NCBI RefSeq assembly: GCF_900167115.1
Contig: NZ_FUXZ01000012.1
Location: 1,995 to 65,994 of the forward strand
Direction of reading: 5' to 3'
Length of the DNA: 64,000 bases
Source: Eubacterium uniforme
GTDB lineage: Bacteria; Bacillota; Clostridia; Lachnospirales; Lachnospiraceae
This document shows, piece by piece, positions 26,905-36,682 of this stretch. Each line of letters starts with the position of its first letter. Position 1 is the stretch's first letter. Below the pieces are notes generated by a model. That model saw only the letters and a list, made by a program, of their open reading frames with translations. It made no database searches and had not been told where the DNA came from. A program made the position numbers and the translations under genes.

Positions 26905-29187
26905 ATGAGAAATCCATTAGTGAAAAGATTACCTAAAGAGCTTTTAGGTGATTTTAAGAAATATATGATAATGTTTTTGTTTTTGATACTTATGATTGCT
27001 ATGGGAGCAGGTGATTTGGTTGCTTCATTCAGTATGAATAAGTCATTTGATGAAACAAAAGAAAAGTATAATCTTGAAGATGGAAATTTTAGATTATACG
27101 ATAAAGCAAGTGATAAATTTGTTGAGAATATTAACAAAAAAGGTGTTAAAGTTTATGAGAATTTTTATAAAGAATTAGAAGAGTTTGATGATGAAGATGG
27201 TAAGGCAGATGCTACAGTAAGAATCTTCAAAAATAGAACTGAAATTAACAAAGTTTGTATTATGGAGGGAAGACTTCCTAAAGCAGATGATGAGATTTGT
27301 ATAGATAGATTACATGCTGATTATAAGGATATTAAAGTTGGAGATACAATAGGAGTTGATGGTAAGAAGTTTAAAGTTGTAGGCTTTGTTTCATTATCAG
27401 ATTACAACTGCTTATTCCAAAATAATGAAGACATGATGTTTGATGCAGATAAGTTTAATGTTGCCATTGTTAATGATAGTTTCTTTGATAATGATACACA
27501 CAAAGTTTACTATAATTACTCATGGATTTATGATAATGCTCCAGAGAATAAGAAAGAAGAAAAGAAAGTATCAGATAAGTTATTAGAAGACATTATTGCT
27601 GAAGCTACGGCAACAGAAAATAGAGTCGATGGATTTATTCCGGAATATCAGAATCAGGCTACTAATTTCGCTAAGGATGATGTTGGTAAGGATTCAGTAT
27701 TTGTTAAATATATTTTATATGTACTTATTGCAGTAGTCGCATTTATATTTGCTATTACAATTAATAATACAATCGAGAAAGAATCTGCTGTAATTGGCAC
27801 ACTTAGAGCATCAGGATATACAAGAACAGAGCTGTTAGTTCATTATATGTCGATTCCTGTTTTTGTAACTTTACTAGGAGCTGCCATAGGTAATATACTT
27901 GGTTATACATGTATGAAAAATGTTATAGCAAATATGTACTATAATTCATATTCATTACCTACATTTGAGACACTTTGGAATCAGGATGCTTTTATTTTAA
28001 CAACTGTTGTTCCAGTTGTACTTACTATCATTATTAACTTTATTATGATTTCAAAGAAGTTAAGATTATCACCTCTTAGATTTTTAAGACATGATTTATC
28101 AACAAGTAAGAAAAAGAAAGCAATGAGACTTCCAAGAATTAGTTTCTTTGGAAGATTCAGACTTAGAATTATTTTACAGAATATAATTAGTTATTTTGTT
28201 TTGATATTTGGTATTTTCCTTGCAGGTGTTATGATGTTCTTCTGTAAGGCTGCACCAATAACAATTAATCATTATCAGGATACAGTTGAGGAGCAGTTAG
28301 TAGCACCATATCAGTATATATTGAAGCAGAATGTTGATATGGAAGGTAATGTAATTACAACAAGTAATAAAACGGCTAAAAAAGTTTGTATGGAAACACT
28401 TATTACTTCAAATAAATACAAGGAAGAAATTATTGTTTATGGAATAGACGATGAGGAATTTAAAGATTTAAAAGATAACGAAGTGTTAGTATCAAATTAC
28501 TACCAAGATAAGTTTGATCTTAAAGATGGTGAGATACTTAAACTTGAAGAAGAATATGAAGATGGTAAGTATACATTTAAAAACACTGGTATTTATGAAA
28601 AAGGTACTGGTATTTCAATATACATGAATCTTGAACAGTTTAGAAAAATCTTTGAAAAGGATGAGAATTTCTTTAATGGATTCCTGTCAGAAACAAAGAT
28701 TACAGATATTGATGAAAACTATATTTATAGAACAATTACAGTTGATGACATTTTGAAAACATCAAGACAGCTTAACCATTCAATGGGTGACTTTATGGAT
28801 ATATTTGCTGGATTTAGTTTTGGATTTGCAATGCTTTTAATGTATTTATTAACTAAGATTGTTATTGAAAAGAATGAAACATCGATTTCAATGGTCAAAG
28901 TATTAGGTTATTCAAATGGTGAGATTAACAGATTATACATGCTGTCAACGACAATGGTTGTTGCTTTTGGAGTAATACTATCAGTTGTTTTAAGCCATGT
29001 TTTAATGGCAGTAATTTGGAAGGCATATCTTCTTAATATGCCTGGATGGTTACCATACTATATGCCAGTTAAAAATATTATTGAGGTGGCAGTAGTATTG
29101 TTTATAGCTTATGTAATTATCGCAGCATTCGATATGAGAAGAATTAAGAAGATTCCTCTTTCCGCAGCTTTAAAGAATGTTGAATAG
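26905..29187 (+). CDS. ABC transporter permease (FtsX-like)
   Basis: 760 aa. An N-terminal membrane segment (about 20-40), a large extracellular domain, a cluster of three membrane segments (about 265-380, VKYILYVLIAVVAFIFAITI onward), a further extracellular domain, and a final cluster of three segments. This duplicated FtsX layout is that of long single-chain permeases of peptide or antimicrobial response systems. The cytoplasmic loop IGTLRASGYTRTELLVHYM and its repeat VKVLGYSNGEINRLYML are the coupling helices of the family. Substrate unknown. Confidence 0.9.
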   Translation: MRNPLVKRLPKELLGDFKKYMIMFLFLILMIAMGAGDLVASFSMNKSFDETKEKYNLEDGNFRLYDKASDKFVENINKKGVKVYENFYKELEEFDDEDGKADATVRIFKNRTEINKVCIMEGRLPKADDEICIDRLHADYKDIKVGDTIGVDGKKFKVVGFVSLSDYNCLFQNNEDMMFDADKFNVAIVNDSFFDNDTHKVYYNYSWIYDNAPENKKEEKKVSDKLLEDIIAEATATENRVDGFIPEYQNQATNFAKDDVGKDSVFVKYILYVLIAVVAFIFAITINNTIEKESAVIGTLRASGYTRTELLVHYMSIPVFVTLLGAAIGNILGYTCMKNVIANMYYNSYSLPTFETLWNQDAFILTTVVPVVLTIIINFIMISKKLRLSPLRFLRHDLSTSKKKKAMRLPRISFFGRFRLRIILQNIISYFVLIFGIFLAGVMMFFCKAAPITINHYQDTVEEQLVAPYQYILKQNVDMEGNVITTSNKTAKKVCMETLITSNKYKEEIIVYGIDDEEFKDLKDNEVLVSNYYQDKFDLKDGEILKLEEEYEDGKYTFKNTGIYEKGTGISIYMNLEQFRKIFEKDENFFNGFLSETKITDIDENYIYRTITVDDILKTSRQLNHSMGDFMDIFAGFSFGFAMLLMYLLTKIVIEKNETSISMVKVLGYSNGEINRLYMLSTTMVVAFGVILSVVLSHVLMAVIWKAYLLNMPGWLPYYMPVKNIIEVAVVLFIAYVIIAAFDMRRIKKIPLSAALKNVE

Positions 29188-29198
29188 GAAAAGAACAG

Positions 29199-29234
29199 GG
29201 ACTTTCCACCAAATGGGTGGGAAGTTCTTTGTTT
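29199..29234 (+). terminator. Intrinsic terminator after the ABC permease
   Basis: 12-bp stem (GGACTTTCCACC with GGTGGGAAGTTC, two G-T pairs), then TTTGTTTG. Confidence 0.8.
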
Positions 29235-29278
29235 GTGCGGCTATTTGCTGTGATATGACAGAAAATGTGCACTTTTGC

Positions 29279-29307
29279 TTGAAAATGAAAGGTAATGATA
29301 GTAAAAT
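29279..29307 (+). promoter_or_regulatory. Promoter of the DeoR regulator
   Basis: TTGAAA (29279-29284), 17-nt spacer, TAAAAT (29302-29307). Confidence 0.65.
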
Positions 29308-29378
29308 ATAGAAGGGTGTTAAGTGATTAGAATAGTGTCTTAAAGAAGTTTCTAATCTGAAAAACGAGGAGGTAGCTT

Positions 29379-30158
29379 ATGCTCGCAACTAACAGACGAG
29401 AAAAAATACTTCAGGCGATTAATAATAGTCAGGGTATGACACATGCTCAACTTGTGGAATTACTTGGTATTTCTGAATCAACAATTAGAAGAGATATTAA
29501 GTTTTTACATAAAGAAGGTAAGGTCCTTAGAGTGTATGGTGGTGCAATTCCAGTTAGTAATGATGTTACTGTTACTAATTCTGAAATTTCTGTTAAGGAA
29601 AAGATGAAACTTAACAAGGAAGAGAAGATTAGAATTGCAAAGTATGCGGCAACGTTAATTAATCCTGGAGATTTTGTATTTATAGATTCTGGTACAACAA
29701 CTGGTTACATGCTTGGTTTTATTGAAGAGAAGAATGCAACTTATGTTACAAATAGCATAGGTCATGCACGTACTCTTATGAAGAAGGGTATGAAGGTTGT
29801 TTTACTAGGTGGAGAAATTAAAGAAAAAACAGAATGTCTTATTGGGGCTGATGCCATTGTGAATTTGCAAAAATATCATTTTACAATTGGATTTTTTGGT
29901 GCGAATGGCATTGGTGTTAATTCAGGATTTACAACACCTGATAGTGCTGAAGCAGCAGTTAAGCGTACAGCTATGGAAAAAACTAAGACTGGCAGAAGAT
30001 ACTTACTTGTTGATAATGATAAGTTTGGTAAAATTTGTAATGTTACGTTTTGGGATGGCGCTGGCGTAATTGTTCTTACTGAAAAAGATTTGGATCAGGC
30101 TTATAAGAAAGCATTTAAGATTCAGGTTGTGGAAGAAGAATCAGAAGAAGAAAAATAG
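29379..30158 (+). CDS. DeoR family transcriptional regulator
   Basis: 259 aa. N-terminal DeoR helix-turn-helix (RREKILQAINNSQGMTHAQL...LGISESTIRRDIKFL) with the family signature VLRVYGGAIP, then a phosphosugar-sensing domain (FIDSGTTTGYMLGFI, VVLLGGEIKE, FGANGI, GFTTPDSAEAAVKR, LLVDNDKFGK). Such proteins usually repress sugar-use operons and respond to a phosphorylated sugar. No sugar genes are adjacent; argH follows with a palindrome between, so the target is unclear. Confidence 0.93.
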   Translation: MLATNRREKILQAINNSQGMTHAQLVELLGISESTIRRDIKFLHKEGKVLRVYGGAIPVSNDVTVTNSEISVKEKMKLNKEEKIRIAKYAATLINPGDFVFIDSGTTTGYMLGFIEEKNATYVTNSIGHARTLMKKGMKVVLLGGEIKEKTECLIGADAIVNLQKYHFTIGFFGANGIGVNSGFTTPDSAEAAVKRTAMEKTKTGRRYLLVDNDKFGKICNVTFWDGAGVIVLTEKDLDQAYKKAFKIQVVEEESEEEK

Positions 30159-30168
30159 AAGTACAATA

Positions 30169-30191
30169 CTTAGTATCAAAATGATACTAAG
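30169..30191 (+). repeat. Dispersed palindrome, copy C (perfect)
   Basis: Perfect 10-bp arms CTTAGTATCA/TGATACTAAG around AAA, in the gap between the DeoR gene and argH. Confidence 0.75.
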
Positions 30192-30227
30192 ATAAAATAT
30201 AAAGATAATTAATTGAAAGGAAACGCT

Positions 30228-31610
30228 ATGGAAAAACTTTGGGGCGGTCGTTTCTGTGAAGAAACAGACACATTAGTATACAATTTTAATGCATCAATTA
30301 CATTTGATAGCAGATTCTATGAACAGGATATCAGAGGTAGCATTGCTCATGTTACAATGCTTGCAAAACAGGGTATTCTTACAGATGAAGAGAAAGAACA
30401 GATAGTTAAAGGACTTGAAGGAATCTTAAGTGATATCAATGAAGGAAAACTTGAAATTGATACTACTGCAGAAGACATCCATAGTTTTATAGAAGGAACA
30501 CTTACAGAAAGAATTGGTAGTGTTGGTAAGAAACTTCATACAGGCAGAAGTCGTAATGATCAGGTTGCACTTGATATGAAACTTTATACAAGAGATGAGA
30601 TAGTAGCAACTAAGAATTTAGTTCGTGATTTACTTAATACAATTCATGGACTTATGAAAGAACATGTTGAAACATATATGCCAGGTTTTACACATTTACA
30701 GAAGGCGCAGCCTTTAACACTTGCACATCATCTTGGTGCATATATGGAAATGTTTAAGAGAGACTATGATAGACTTAGTGATATTTATAAGAGAATGAAT
30801 GTGTGTCCTCTTGGAAGTGGCGCACTTGCAGGTACTACTTATCCATTAGATAGAGATTATACAGCTTCATTACTTGGATTTGACGGACCAACACTTAACA
30901 GTATGGATGGTGTTTCTGATAGAGATTATTTAATTGAATACTTAGATGCAATGGCAATTATCATGATGCATTTAAGTAGATTCTGTGAAGAAATAATTAT
31001 TTGGAATACAAATGAATATAAATTTGTTGAGATTAGTGATACATATTCAACAGGTTCATCAATTATGCCACAGAAGAAGAACCCTGATATTGCAGAACTT
31101 ATCAGAGGTAAGGTTGGTAGAGTATATGGTGCACTTAACAGTATGCTTGTAACAATGAAGGGAATTCCTCTTGCATATAATAAGGATATGCAGGAAGATA
31201 AGGAACTTACATTTGATGCAATTGATACAACTAAAGGGTGTATTAAACTCTTTGATGGTATGCTTAAATCAATTACATTTAATAAAGAGCGTATGTATAA
31301 TTCAGCAACTGGTGGTTATACAAATGCAACTGATGCAGCTGATTACCTCGTAAATAAGGGTATGCCATTTAGAGATGCTCATAGAGTAATTGGAGAAATT
31401 ACAGTTTATTGTATTAATAAAAATTGTGCAATTGATGATATGTCAATTGATGAATTTAAGAAGTTCTCAGAACTCTTTGATGAAGATATTTATGAAGCAA
31501 TTTCACTTGATACATGCGTTAGAAAGAGACTTACAATTGGAGCACCAGGTCCTGATGCCATGAAGAAAGTAATTGATATTAACGAAAAAATATTAGGTGA
31601 GTTAAAATAA
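30228..31610 (+). CDS. argH: Argininosuccinate lyase
   Basis: 460 aa. It splits argininosuccinate into arginine and fumarate, the last step of arginine synthesis. The start at 30228 (MEKLWGGRF) is the usual ArgH N-terminus and has AAAGG 7 nt upstream; the ATG at 30213 would add five residues. Family blocks are [51 protein letters not shown] and the fumarase/aspartase signature [12 protein letters not shown]. Length is typical. argG, its usual partner, is not in this window. The gene is bracketed by two copies of the dispersed palindrome. Confidence 0.97.
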   Translation: MEKLWGGRFCEETDTLVYNFNASITFDSRFYEQDIRGSIAHVTMLAKQGILTDEEKEQIVKGLEGILSDINEGKLEIDTTAEDIHSFIEGTLTERIGSVGKKLHTGRSRNDQVALDMKLYTRDEIVATKNLVRDLLNTIHGLMKEHVETYMPGFTHLQKAQPLTLAHHLGAYMEMFKRDYDRLSDIYKRMNVCPLGSGALAGTTYPLDRDYTASLLGFDGPTLNSMDGVSDRDYLIEYLDAMAIIMMHLSRFCEEIIIWNTNEYKFVEISDTYSTGSSIMPQKKNPDIAELIRGKVGRVYGALNSMLVTMKGIPLAYNKDMQEDKELTFDAIDTTKGCIKLFDGMLKSITFNKERMYNSATGGYTNATDAADYLVNKGMPFRDAHRVIGEITVYCINKNCAIDDMSIDEFKKFSELFDEDIYEAISLDTCVRKRLTIGAPGPDAMKKVIDINEKILGELK

Positions 31611-31612
31611 TT

Positions 31613-31641
31613 ATAGTTAGTATTAAAATGATACTAACTAT
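31613..31641 (+). repeat. Dispersed palindrome, copy D (extended arms)
   Basis: 13-bp arms ATAGTTAGTATTA/TGATACTAACTAT (one wobble pair) around AAA, three bases after the argH stop. No T-run follows. Confidence 0.7.
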
Positions 31642-31661
31642 CGTAAGTGAATAAATCTTAA

Positions 31662-31689
31662 TTTAGCCTCTCCTGGTGGAGAGGCTAAA
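31662..31689 (+). terminator. Terminator-like hairpin after argH
   Basis: Perfect 12-bp stem TTTAGCCTCTCC/GGAGAGGCTAAA with loop TGGT; the downstream T-run is short (ATTT). Confidence 0.7.
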
Positions 31690-31727
31690 ATTTGGTAGAT
31701 GGATAATAAAATTAAAAAGATTATAAG

Positions 31728-32441
31728 ATGAGTGATAAAAAAGTGAATAATAAAGTAAAGTATAATAAAGAGAGCAGTAAAACTTTAATATCTAAAAAGT
31801 CAAAGAAGTTTACTGGTAATAAAAATGTATCAGAAATACTTGAACTTCTTGATAAAAACTATGGTACGGATGTTATATGTTATCTTAAGTATAATACAGA
31901 CTGGCAATTGCTTTTTTCTGTTATTTTAAGTGCGCAGTGTACTGATGACAGAGTTAATCAGGTGGCAGTACCGCTTTATGAAAAGTATGATAAGTTAAGT
32001 GATTGGGCAAACTTTATGCCTGAGGAACTTGAAAGAAAAATATATTCAATTGGCTTTTACAGAAACAAAGCAAAGAACATTATAAGCTGTGCGAATGATT
32101 TGCTCAATAGGTTTGATGGGAAAGTTCCTTCTACAATTGAAGAGTTAACATCACTTGCAGGTGTTGGCAGAAAGACTGCGAATGTTATTCGTGGAAATCT
32201 TTATGATGATCCAAGCATAGTTGTGGATACTCACGTAAAACGAATTTCAAACAAACTTGGGTTTACAAAGGAAAGTGATCCTGTGAAGATAGAATATGAC
32301 TTAATGAAAGTTTTACCAAAGGACCATTGGATTTTATACAATATGCAAATTATAACCTTGGGTAGACAGATTTGTATCGCAAGAAGACCTAAGTGTAGTG
32401 AATGTTTTTTGAGAGAGTATTGTCCGTCTTGTGAAGTTTAA
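31728..32441 (+). CDS. nth: Endonuclease III
   Basis: 237 aa. DNA glycosylase/AP lyase that removes oxidised pyrimidines. It has the helix-hairpin-helix LTSLAGVGRKTANVI with the catalytic Lys, the catalytic Asp in VVDTHVKRISNKLG, and a 4Fe-4S cluster motif at the end (CIARRPKCSECFLREYCPSC). LSAQCTDDRVN is also typical. A Lys-rich N-terminal extension of about 30 residues precedes the usual domain start, and the Shine-Dalgarno sequence is weak, so the true start may lie a little downstream. Confidence 0.95.
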   Translation: MSDKKVNNKVKYNKESSKTLISKKSKKFTGNKNVSEILELLDKNYGTDVICYLKYNTDWQLLFSVILSAQCTDDRVNQVAVPLYEKYDKLSDWANFMPEELERKIYSIGFYRNKAKNIISCANDLLNRFDGKVPSTIEELTSLAGVGRKTANVIRGNLYDDPSIVVDTHVKRISNKLGFTKESDPVKIEYDLMKVLPKDHWILYNMQIITLGRQICIARRPKCSECFLREYCPSCEV

Positions 32442-32569
32442 AATCTGTTTCTAGAATTGGCTCGAGGGCAGTGCAAACGTAGGTTTTGGCCGAACACACT
32501 GGCATTATAGTGATATGAGATAATCTAGTACCACAAAGTATTTAAAATATTTGAAAGGCAAAAAGAAAA

Positions 32570-33307
32570 ATGAAAGTATGTGATTTTGTCGCAGTTGACA
32601 TAGAAACAACGGGAGTTGCCGTAACAAGGGATAAAATAATTGAAATTGGTGCGGTTAAGATAGTTGATGGAAAAGTGGTTGAGGAGTTTAGTGAACTTAT
32701 AGATCCGGGAGTTTTGATTCCGCCACTTATTACAAATCTGACTGGAATTACACAGAAAGATGTCGATGGAAAGAGAAATATTAATGATGTAATGGTTGAT
32801 TTTGTTGAATTTATTGAAGATTATCCACTTTTGGGACATAATATTACATTTGATTATTCATTCCTAAAGCAAAATGCAGCAAATGCATCATTAATCATTG
32901 ATAACTTAGTTATAGATACTGTTAAGATTTCAAGAAAGAGATATCCTTTCCTTGAAAGTAGAAGATTAAATCATTTATCTAAATACTTAGGTGTGGAACT
33001 TGAAAATCATCATAGAGCGTTTGATGATGCGAAGGCGGCTGGTATGATTTACCTTAAAATGGCTGATGAGCAGAATGGATTATGTGATTATCAGAGCGCT
33101 AGTAGTGATGAGAAAGTATTTGCTCCATATGTGTATGCGTATAAGCCTAAGAAGCAGTCGCCTATAACAAATGCTCAGAAGAAGTATTTAATTGACCTTT
33201 GTAATATTCATGAATTGGAGATGGATTTTGATGTTGAAACCCTTAGTAAGAGCGAAGCATCGAGAAAAATCGACAAAATTTTAAGTCAATACGGCCGAAA
33301 ATGGTAA
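32570..33307 (+). CDS. DnaQ/PolC-type 3'-5' exonuclease
   Basis: 245 aa. DEDDh exonuclease motifs: ExoI VAVDIETTGVAVTRDKIIEI, ExoII LLGHNITFDYSFL, ExoIII HHRAFDDAKAAG. The last 55 residues (PITNAQKKYLIDLCNIHELE...SKSEASRKIDKIL) form a small helical module that resembles domains with a Q-x-x-x-L and K-x-x-A-S pattern found in other DNA-acting proteins. No polymerase domain is present. It likely works in repair or proofreading and lies 128 nt downstream of nth. Confidence 0.9.
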   Translation: MKVCDFVAVDIETTGVAVTRDKIIEIGAVKIVDGKVVEEFSELIDPGVLIPPLITNLTGITQKDVDGKRNINDVMVDFVEFIEDYPLLGHNITFDYSFLKQNAANASLIIDNLVIDTVKISRKRYPFLESRRLNHLSKYLGVELENHHRAFDDAKAAGMIYLKMADEQNGLCDYQSASSDEKVFAPYVYAYKPKKQSPITNAQKKYLIDLCNIHELEMDFDVETLSKSEASRKIDKILSQYGRKW

Positions 33308-33415
33308 TATTTTAATATTTTATATGGGAATTAATTGTGTTATAATATAATTTACTGAAAAAATAGATTTACATAAATGTGATGAATAAAATACATTTAG
33401 GAAATGAGGGATAGT

Positions 33416-33523
33416 ATGATTAATTTTAACAATCCAAAAACAAGACAAAGATTTTCAGCTATTATAGTTATTATTTTAGTACTTGCTATGGTAGTTACTT
33501 TAGCGTTACCAGGACTTTATTAG
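33416..33523 (+). CDS. 35-aa single-pass membrane protein
   Basis: A short gene: MINFNNPKTRQRFSAI, then a hydrophobic helix (IVIILVLAMVVTLALPGLY). The ATG at 33416 has GAGGG 5 nt upstream, and a TATAAT lies at 33341-33346. Its stop codon TAG is part of the TAGGAG ribosome site of the VanW gene, 10 nt before that start, so translation is probably coupled. Size and layout (short basic N-terminus, one helix) recall Prli42-like stressosome membrane anchors. That similarity is by layout only. Confidence 0.7.
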   Translation: MINFNNPKTRQRFSAIIVIILVLAMVVTLALPGLY

Positions 33524-33533
33524 GAGAAAGAAA

Positions 33534-35081
33534 ATGAAATTTAATAGAAAGCACATTGCATGTCTTTTTGCAATGGCTTCTGTTTTTTGTGTGTTTTCAA
33601 GTAAGACATATGCCAATGAAAGCCAGAAGGCTTTAAAGGGCGTATATATTGAAAACATTGATATTGCAAACATGACGGAGGCTGATGCAAAGCGTGCAGT
33701 TAAAAGTTATGTTGAAAGTATTTCAGATCAGAAAGTTACATTAGCCATAGGTTCTGAAAAAGTTTCTGTTCAAGCGTCTGAACTTGGATATAAGTGGGCT
33801 AACAAGGAAGTTGTTGATGATGCGGTTTCTTATGGTCAGTCTGGTAACATTGTTGCTAGATATAAGGCGAATAAGGATCTTGAACATGGAAACAAGGTAT
33901 ATTCTGTTGAAATGGAAGTTAAGAAGAATATGCTTGAGAGTGGACTTGAAAAGGTAATTGAAGAATTTGGTTCAACAGCGAAGAATGCTTCGCTTGAACT
34001 TACAGATAACGGCTTTAAGGTTATTCCTGAAAAGAATGGTTATGTAATTGATAAGGATGAAGCTTCAAAAGTTCTTTATGATTACATGAAGGAAGACTGG
34101 GCAACTGATAGTGTTGGACTTGTTAAGCTTCCTACTACTGAGGAGAAAGCACAGGTTACATCTGAAGATTGTGAAAAAGTTTCAGATGAACCGTTAGGTA
34201 GTTATACAACAACTTTCTCTGTTTCCACAACAACAGAAAACAGAAATAAAAATATAGAAAATGGATGTAAGAAGCTTGATGGCTTAGTATTATATCCAGG
34301 TGATGAGATATCATGTAATGAGATGTTTTTGCCATTTACGGCGGAGAACGGATATTATGAAGCTGGTGCGTTTATTAATGGTGAAGTTTCAACAGATATT
34401 GGTGGTGGTATTTGCCAGGTATCAACTACACTTTATAATGCGCTTCTTCGTGCAGAGGTAGAAATAACAGAAAGACTTAATCACTCTATGACTGTTAATT
34501 ATGTTCCGCTTGCGGCTGATGCAGCAATTACTGGTGATTATAAGGATTTGAAGTTTAAGAATGATACAGATGCTCCGTTATACATAGAAGGTATCTTTAG
34601 TTGGGGTGGAAGTATTAAGTTTAATGTATATGGTCATGAAACAAGACCAGCAAATCGTACATTGGAATTTGAATCTGAAACAGTTAGTAAGAAGGAACCT
34701 GAGGTTAAAATTACTAAGGATAGTACAAAACCAGAAGGGTACGAAGAGATAGTTACTGCAGGTTATACAGGATATGTTGCTAAACTTTGGAAGTATGTAT
34801 TTATTGATGGACAGCTTGAAGATAAGATTTTAATAAATACTAGTACATATAAGGCAACTCCGACTGAAAAGATTGTTGGTACTGCTAAGAAGGAAAAGAC
34901 TACTAAGAAGAAGGATGAGACTAAGAAGGACGGAGAATCTTCTGATGGTTCTGAGGAATCTTCAAGTACAAAGGCTAATGGAGAGTCTACAACACCTGCA
35001 CAGTCAGAATCAACTACACCTAGACAGTCAGAATCAACTACTTCAAGACGGGAACAAGAAGGTCCAGGTGTAATAGAATAA
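33534..35081 (+). CDS. VanW family cell-envelope protein
   Basis: 515 aa. Signal peptide (1-27, ending TYA). Residues about 30-215 hold two peptidoglycan-binding-like (PG_binding_4) units (LKGVYIENIDIANMTEADAK, LELTDNGFKVIPEKNGYVID). The VanW domain covers about 220-370 (LGSYTTTFS, YPGDEISCNEMF, GGGICQVSTTLYNALLRA, LNHSMTVNYVP). After residue 440 there is a Lys- then Ser/Thr-rich tail with repeats of QSESTTP. It probably acts in the cell wall. VanW proteins occur beside vancomycin-resistance genes, but most, as here, are housekeeping envelope proteins of unknown activity. Confidence 0.9.
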   Translation: MKFNRKHIACLFAMASVFCVFSSKTYANESQKALKGVYIENIDIANMTEADAKRAVKSYVESISDQKVTLAIGSEKVSVQASELGYKWANKEVVDDAVSYGQSGNIVARYKANKDLEHGNKVYSVEMEVKKNMLESGLEKVIEEFGSTAKNASLELTDNGFKVIPEKNGYVIDKDEASKVLYDYMKEDWATDSVGLVKLPTTEEKAQVTSEDCEKVSDEPLGSYTTTFSVSTTTENRNKNIENGCKKLDGLVLYPGDEISCNEMFLPFTAENGYYEAGAFINGEVSTDIGGGICQVSTTLYNALLRAEVEITERLNHSMTVNYVPLAADAAITGDYKDLKFKNDTDAPLYIEGIFSWGGSIKFNVYGHETRPANRTLEFESETVSKKEPEVKITKDSTKPEGYEEIVTAGYTGYVAKLWKYVFIDGQLEDKILINTSTYKATPTEKIVGTAKKEKTTKKKDETKKDGESSDGSEESSSTKANGESTTPAQSESTTPRQSESTTSRREQEGPGVIE

Positions 35082-35115
35082 CGTTTATTTTAGTATACGT
35101 TGGAAAGATTATTTT

Positions 35116-36186
35116 ATGAATATAAATTCTTTAGGAAAAGTCAAAGAAAGCATAATAAATAGAAGCATATTAAAGAATATGGATGTAATAGGCACATCTG
35201 CTACTAAGATAGCTGAAGGTGTTGATGAAATCGAGTATGCATATGCTAAAGCGGTTAACAGTGCGTGGGTTAGTTTATGTAGAAAGCCAAATAAGGTTTC
35301 TGTTGCCATTACTCTACCTAGGGAATATGATGAAGAAAAGTTAAAGGATATAGCGAGACTTTGTGATAGGCTTGCTAAGGAGAATGATTTACAGATAAGC
35401 GGAGGAAGTACAATTGTATCTAATAAAGTAACAGATGTAATTGTAAGTTTTACGGTATTTTATGATGAAGCCCTAAAAAATCAGAGTGATGATTTTGCAG
35501 ATAATGTAGATGCAGGTCGAGCGAATGACTTGAAGACTATATTGTTAAAGAAGAAGAAAGAAGTCAAATCAAGAATTGATAGCGAAGATATTTATATATT
35601 AATGACTGCATATACTGGCATTGAAGGTACTGCTTATTTGTATGATAATTACAAAGCAAAGATTCATGAAGTTCTTGGAAATTCTTTAGATACTTCCTAT
35701 GAGAAATTTAAATCCTGGATGAATGTTAGGGATCATGTGGAGACTATCGTAGAAGTTTTAAAAAGTGAAATAAAAGCTAAAAATGATATAAAAAATGAGA
35801 ATTTTAATGATAATAGGATAAATAATAGGATAAACTTATTCTACATTGATAATTTGGGTACTGGTGGTATCTATGAAGGACTTTCAAATCTTGCATCTTC
35901 TTTAAATTGCGGATTTGAAGTTGACCTTAAGAAAATTCCAATAAGACAGGAGACAGTGGAAGCTTGTAATATAATGGATGTAAATCCATATATGATGAGA
36001 TCGGCGGGTAGCGTGGTATTTGCTACAAGTAATCCTGATGAATATATTAGTAGATTGGAAGATAAAGGAATTCCAGTTAGTATTATTGGAAAGCTTAGTA
36101 AGAATAACGATAAAATCATTATGATAGATGATGAGAAAAAATATGTTGAACCTTTTAAAGGTGACGTTTTAAAGAATATACACTGA
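35116..36186 (+). CDS. AIR synthase/HypE-related protein with degenerate N-terminus
   Basis: 356 aa. The C-terminal third (YIDNLGTGGIYEGLSNLASS, FEVDLKKIPIRQETVEACN, MRSAGSVVFATSNPDEYISR, GIPVSIIGKLS) matches the PurM-C-like domain of HypE/AIR-synthase proteins. The N-terminal half is helical and does not show the ATP-binding Asp/Gly motifs of the family, so the enzyme may not be a normal ATP-dependent synthase. GTSATKIAEGVDEIEYAYA is preserved from a related family. It lies 13 nt upstream of the Lrp regulator in what looks like one operon. Role unknown. Confidence 0.7.
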   Translation: MNINSLGKVKESIINRSILKNMDVIGTSATKIAEGVDEIEYAYAKAVNSAWVSLCRKPNKVSVAITLPREYDEEKLKDIARLCDRLAKENDLQISGGSTIVSNKVTDVIVSFTVFYDEALKNQSDDFADNVDAGRANDLKTILLKKKKEVKSRIDSEDIYILMTAYTGIEGTAYLYDNYKAKIHEVLGNSLDTSYEKFKSWMNVRDHVETIVEVLKSEIKAKNDIKNENFNDNRINNRINLFYIDNLGTGGIYEGLSNLASSLNCGFEVDLKKIPIRQETVEACNIMDVNPYMMRSAGSVVFATSNPDEYISRLEDKGIPVSIIGKLSKNNDKIIMIDDEKKYVEPFKGDVLKNIH

Positions 36187-36199
36187 AAGGGGCTTTTAT

Positions 36200-36682
36200 A
36201 TGAGAGAGAAGATATTAAATCTTATTGAAAAGAATAGCCGTATTGATTTAGCGGAACTTGCCGTTTTACTTGGAATAAGTGAAGAAGAAGCGGCGAATGA
36301 AATAGCTCAGATGGAAAAAGAGAATATCATATGCGGATATTATACAATGATTAATTGGGATAATACTAGCAAGGAAAAAGTTATTGCGCTTATAGAGGTA
36401 AAAGTTACTCCACAGCGTGGACTTGGTTTTGACAAAATCGCTGAGAGAATTATCAATTATGATGAAGTTAGTTCATTATACCTTATGTCAGGTGGTTTTG
36501 ATTTTACAGTTATCATCGAAGGAAAGACTATGAAGCAAGTCGCCTCATTTGTCGCGCATAAGTTAGCGCCACTTGATACTGTACTTAGTACAGCCACACA
36601 CTTCGTATTAAAGAAGTACAAAGAAAGCGGAACAGTGCTTCCGGACAAAGGAAAAGATGAAAGGATACATGTTACACCATGA
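36200..36682 (+). CDS. Lrp/AsnC family regulator
   Basis: 160 aa. Winged helix-turn-helix at the N-terminus (REKILNLIEKNSRIDLAELA...GISEEEAANEIAQM) and a RAM/AsnC ligand domain (VIALIEVKVTPQRGLGFDKI, GGFDFTVIIEGKTMKQVASF). It overlaps the aminotransferase start by four bases (ATGA). The pairing copies Bacillus subtilis YugG/YugH (AlaR/AlaT), in which the Lrp-type protein controls an alanine aminotransferase. Confidence 0.92.
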   Translation: MREKILNLIEKNSRIDLAELAVLLGISEEEAANEIAQMEKENIICGYYTMINWDNTSKEKVIALIEVKVTPQRGLGFDKIAERIINYDEVSSLYLMSGGFDFTVIIEGKTMKQVASFVAHKLAPLDTVLSTATHFVLKKYKESGTVLPDKGKDERIHVTP

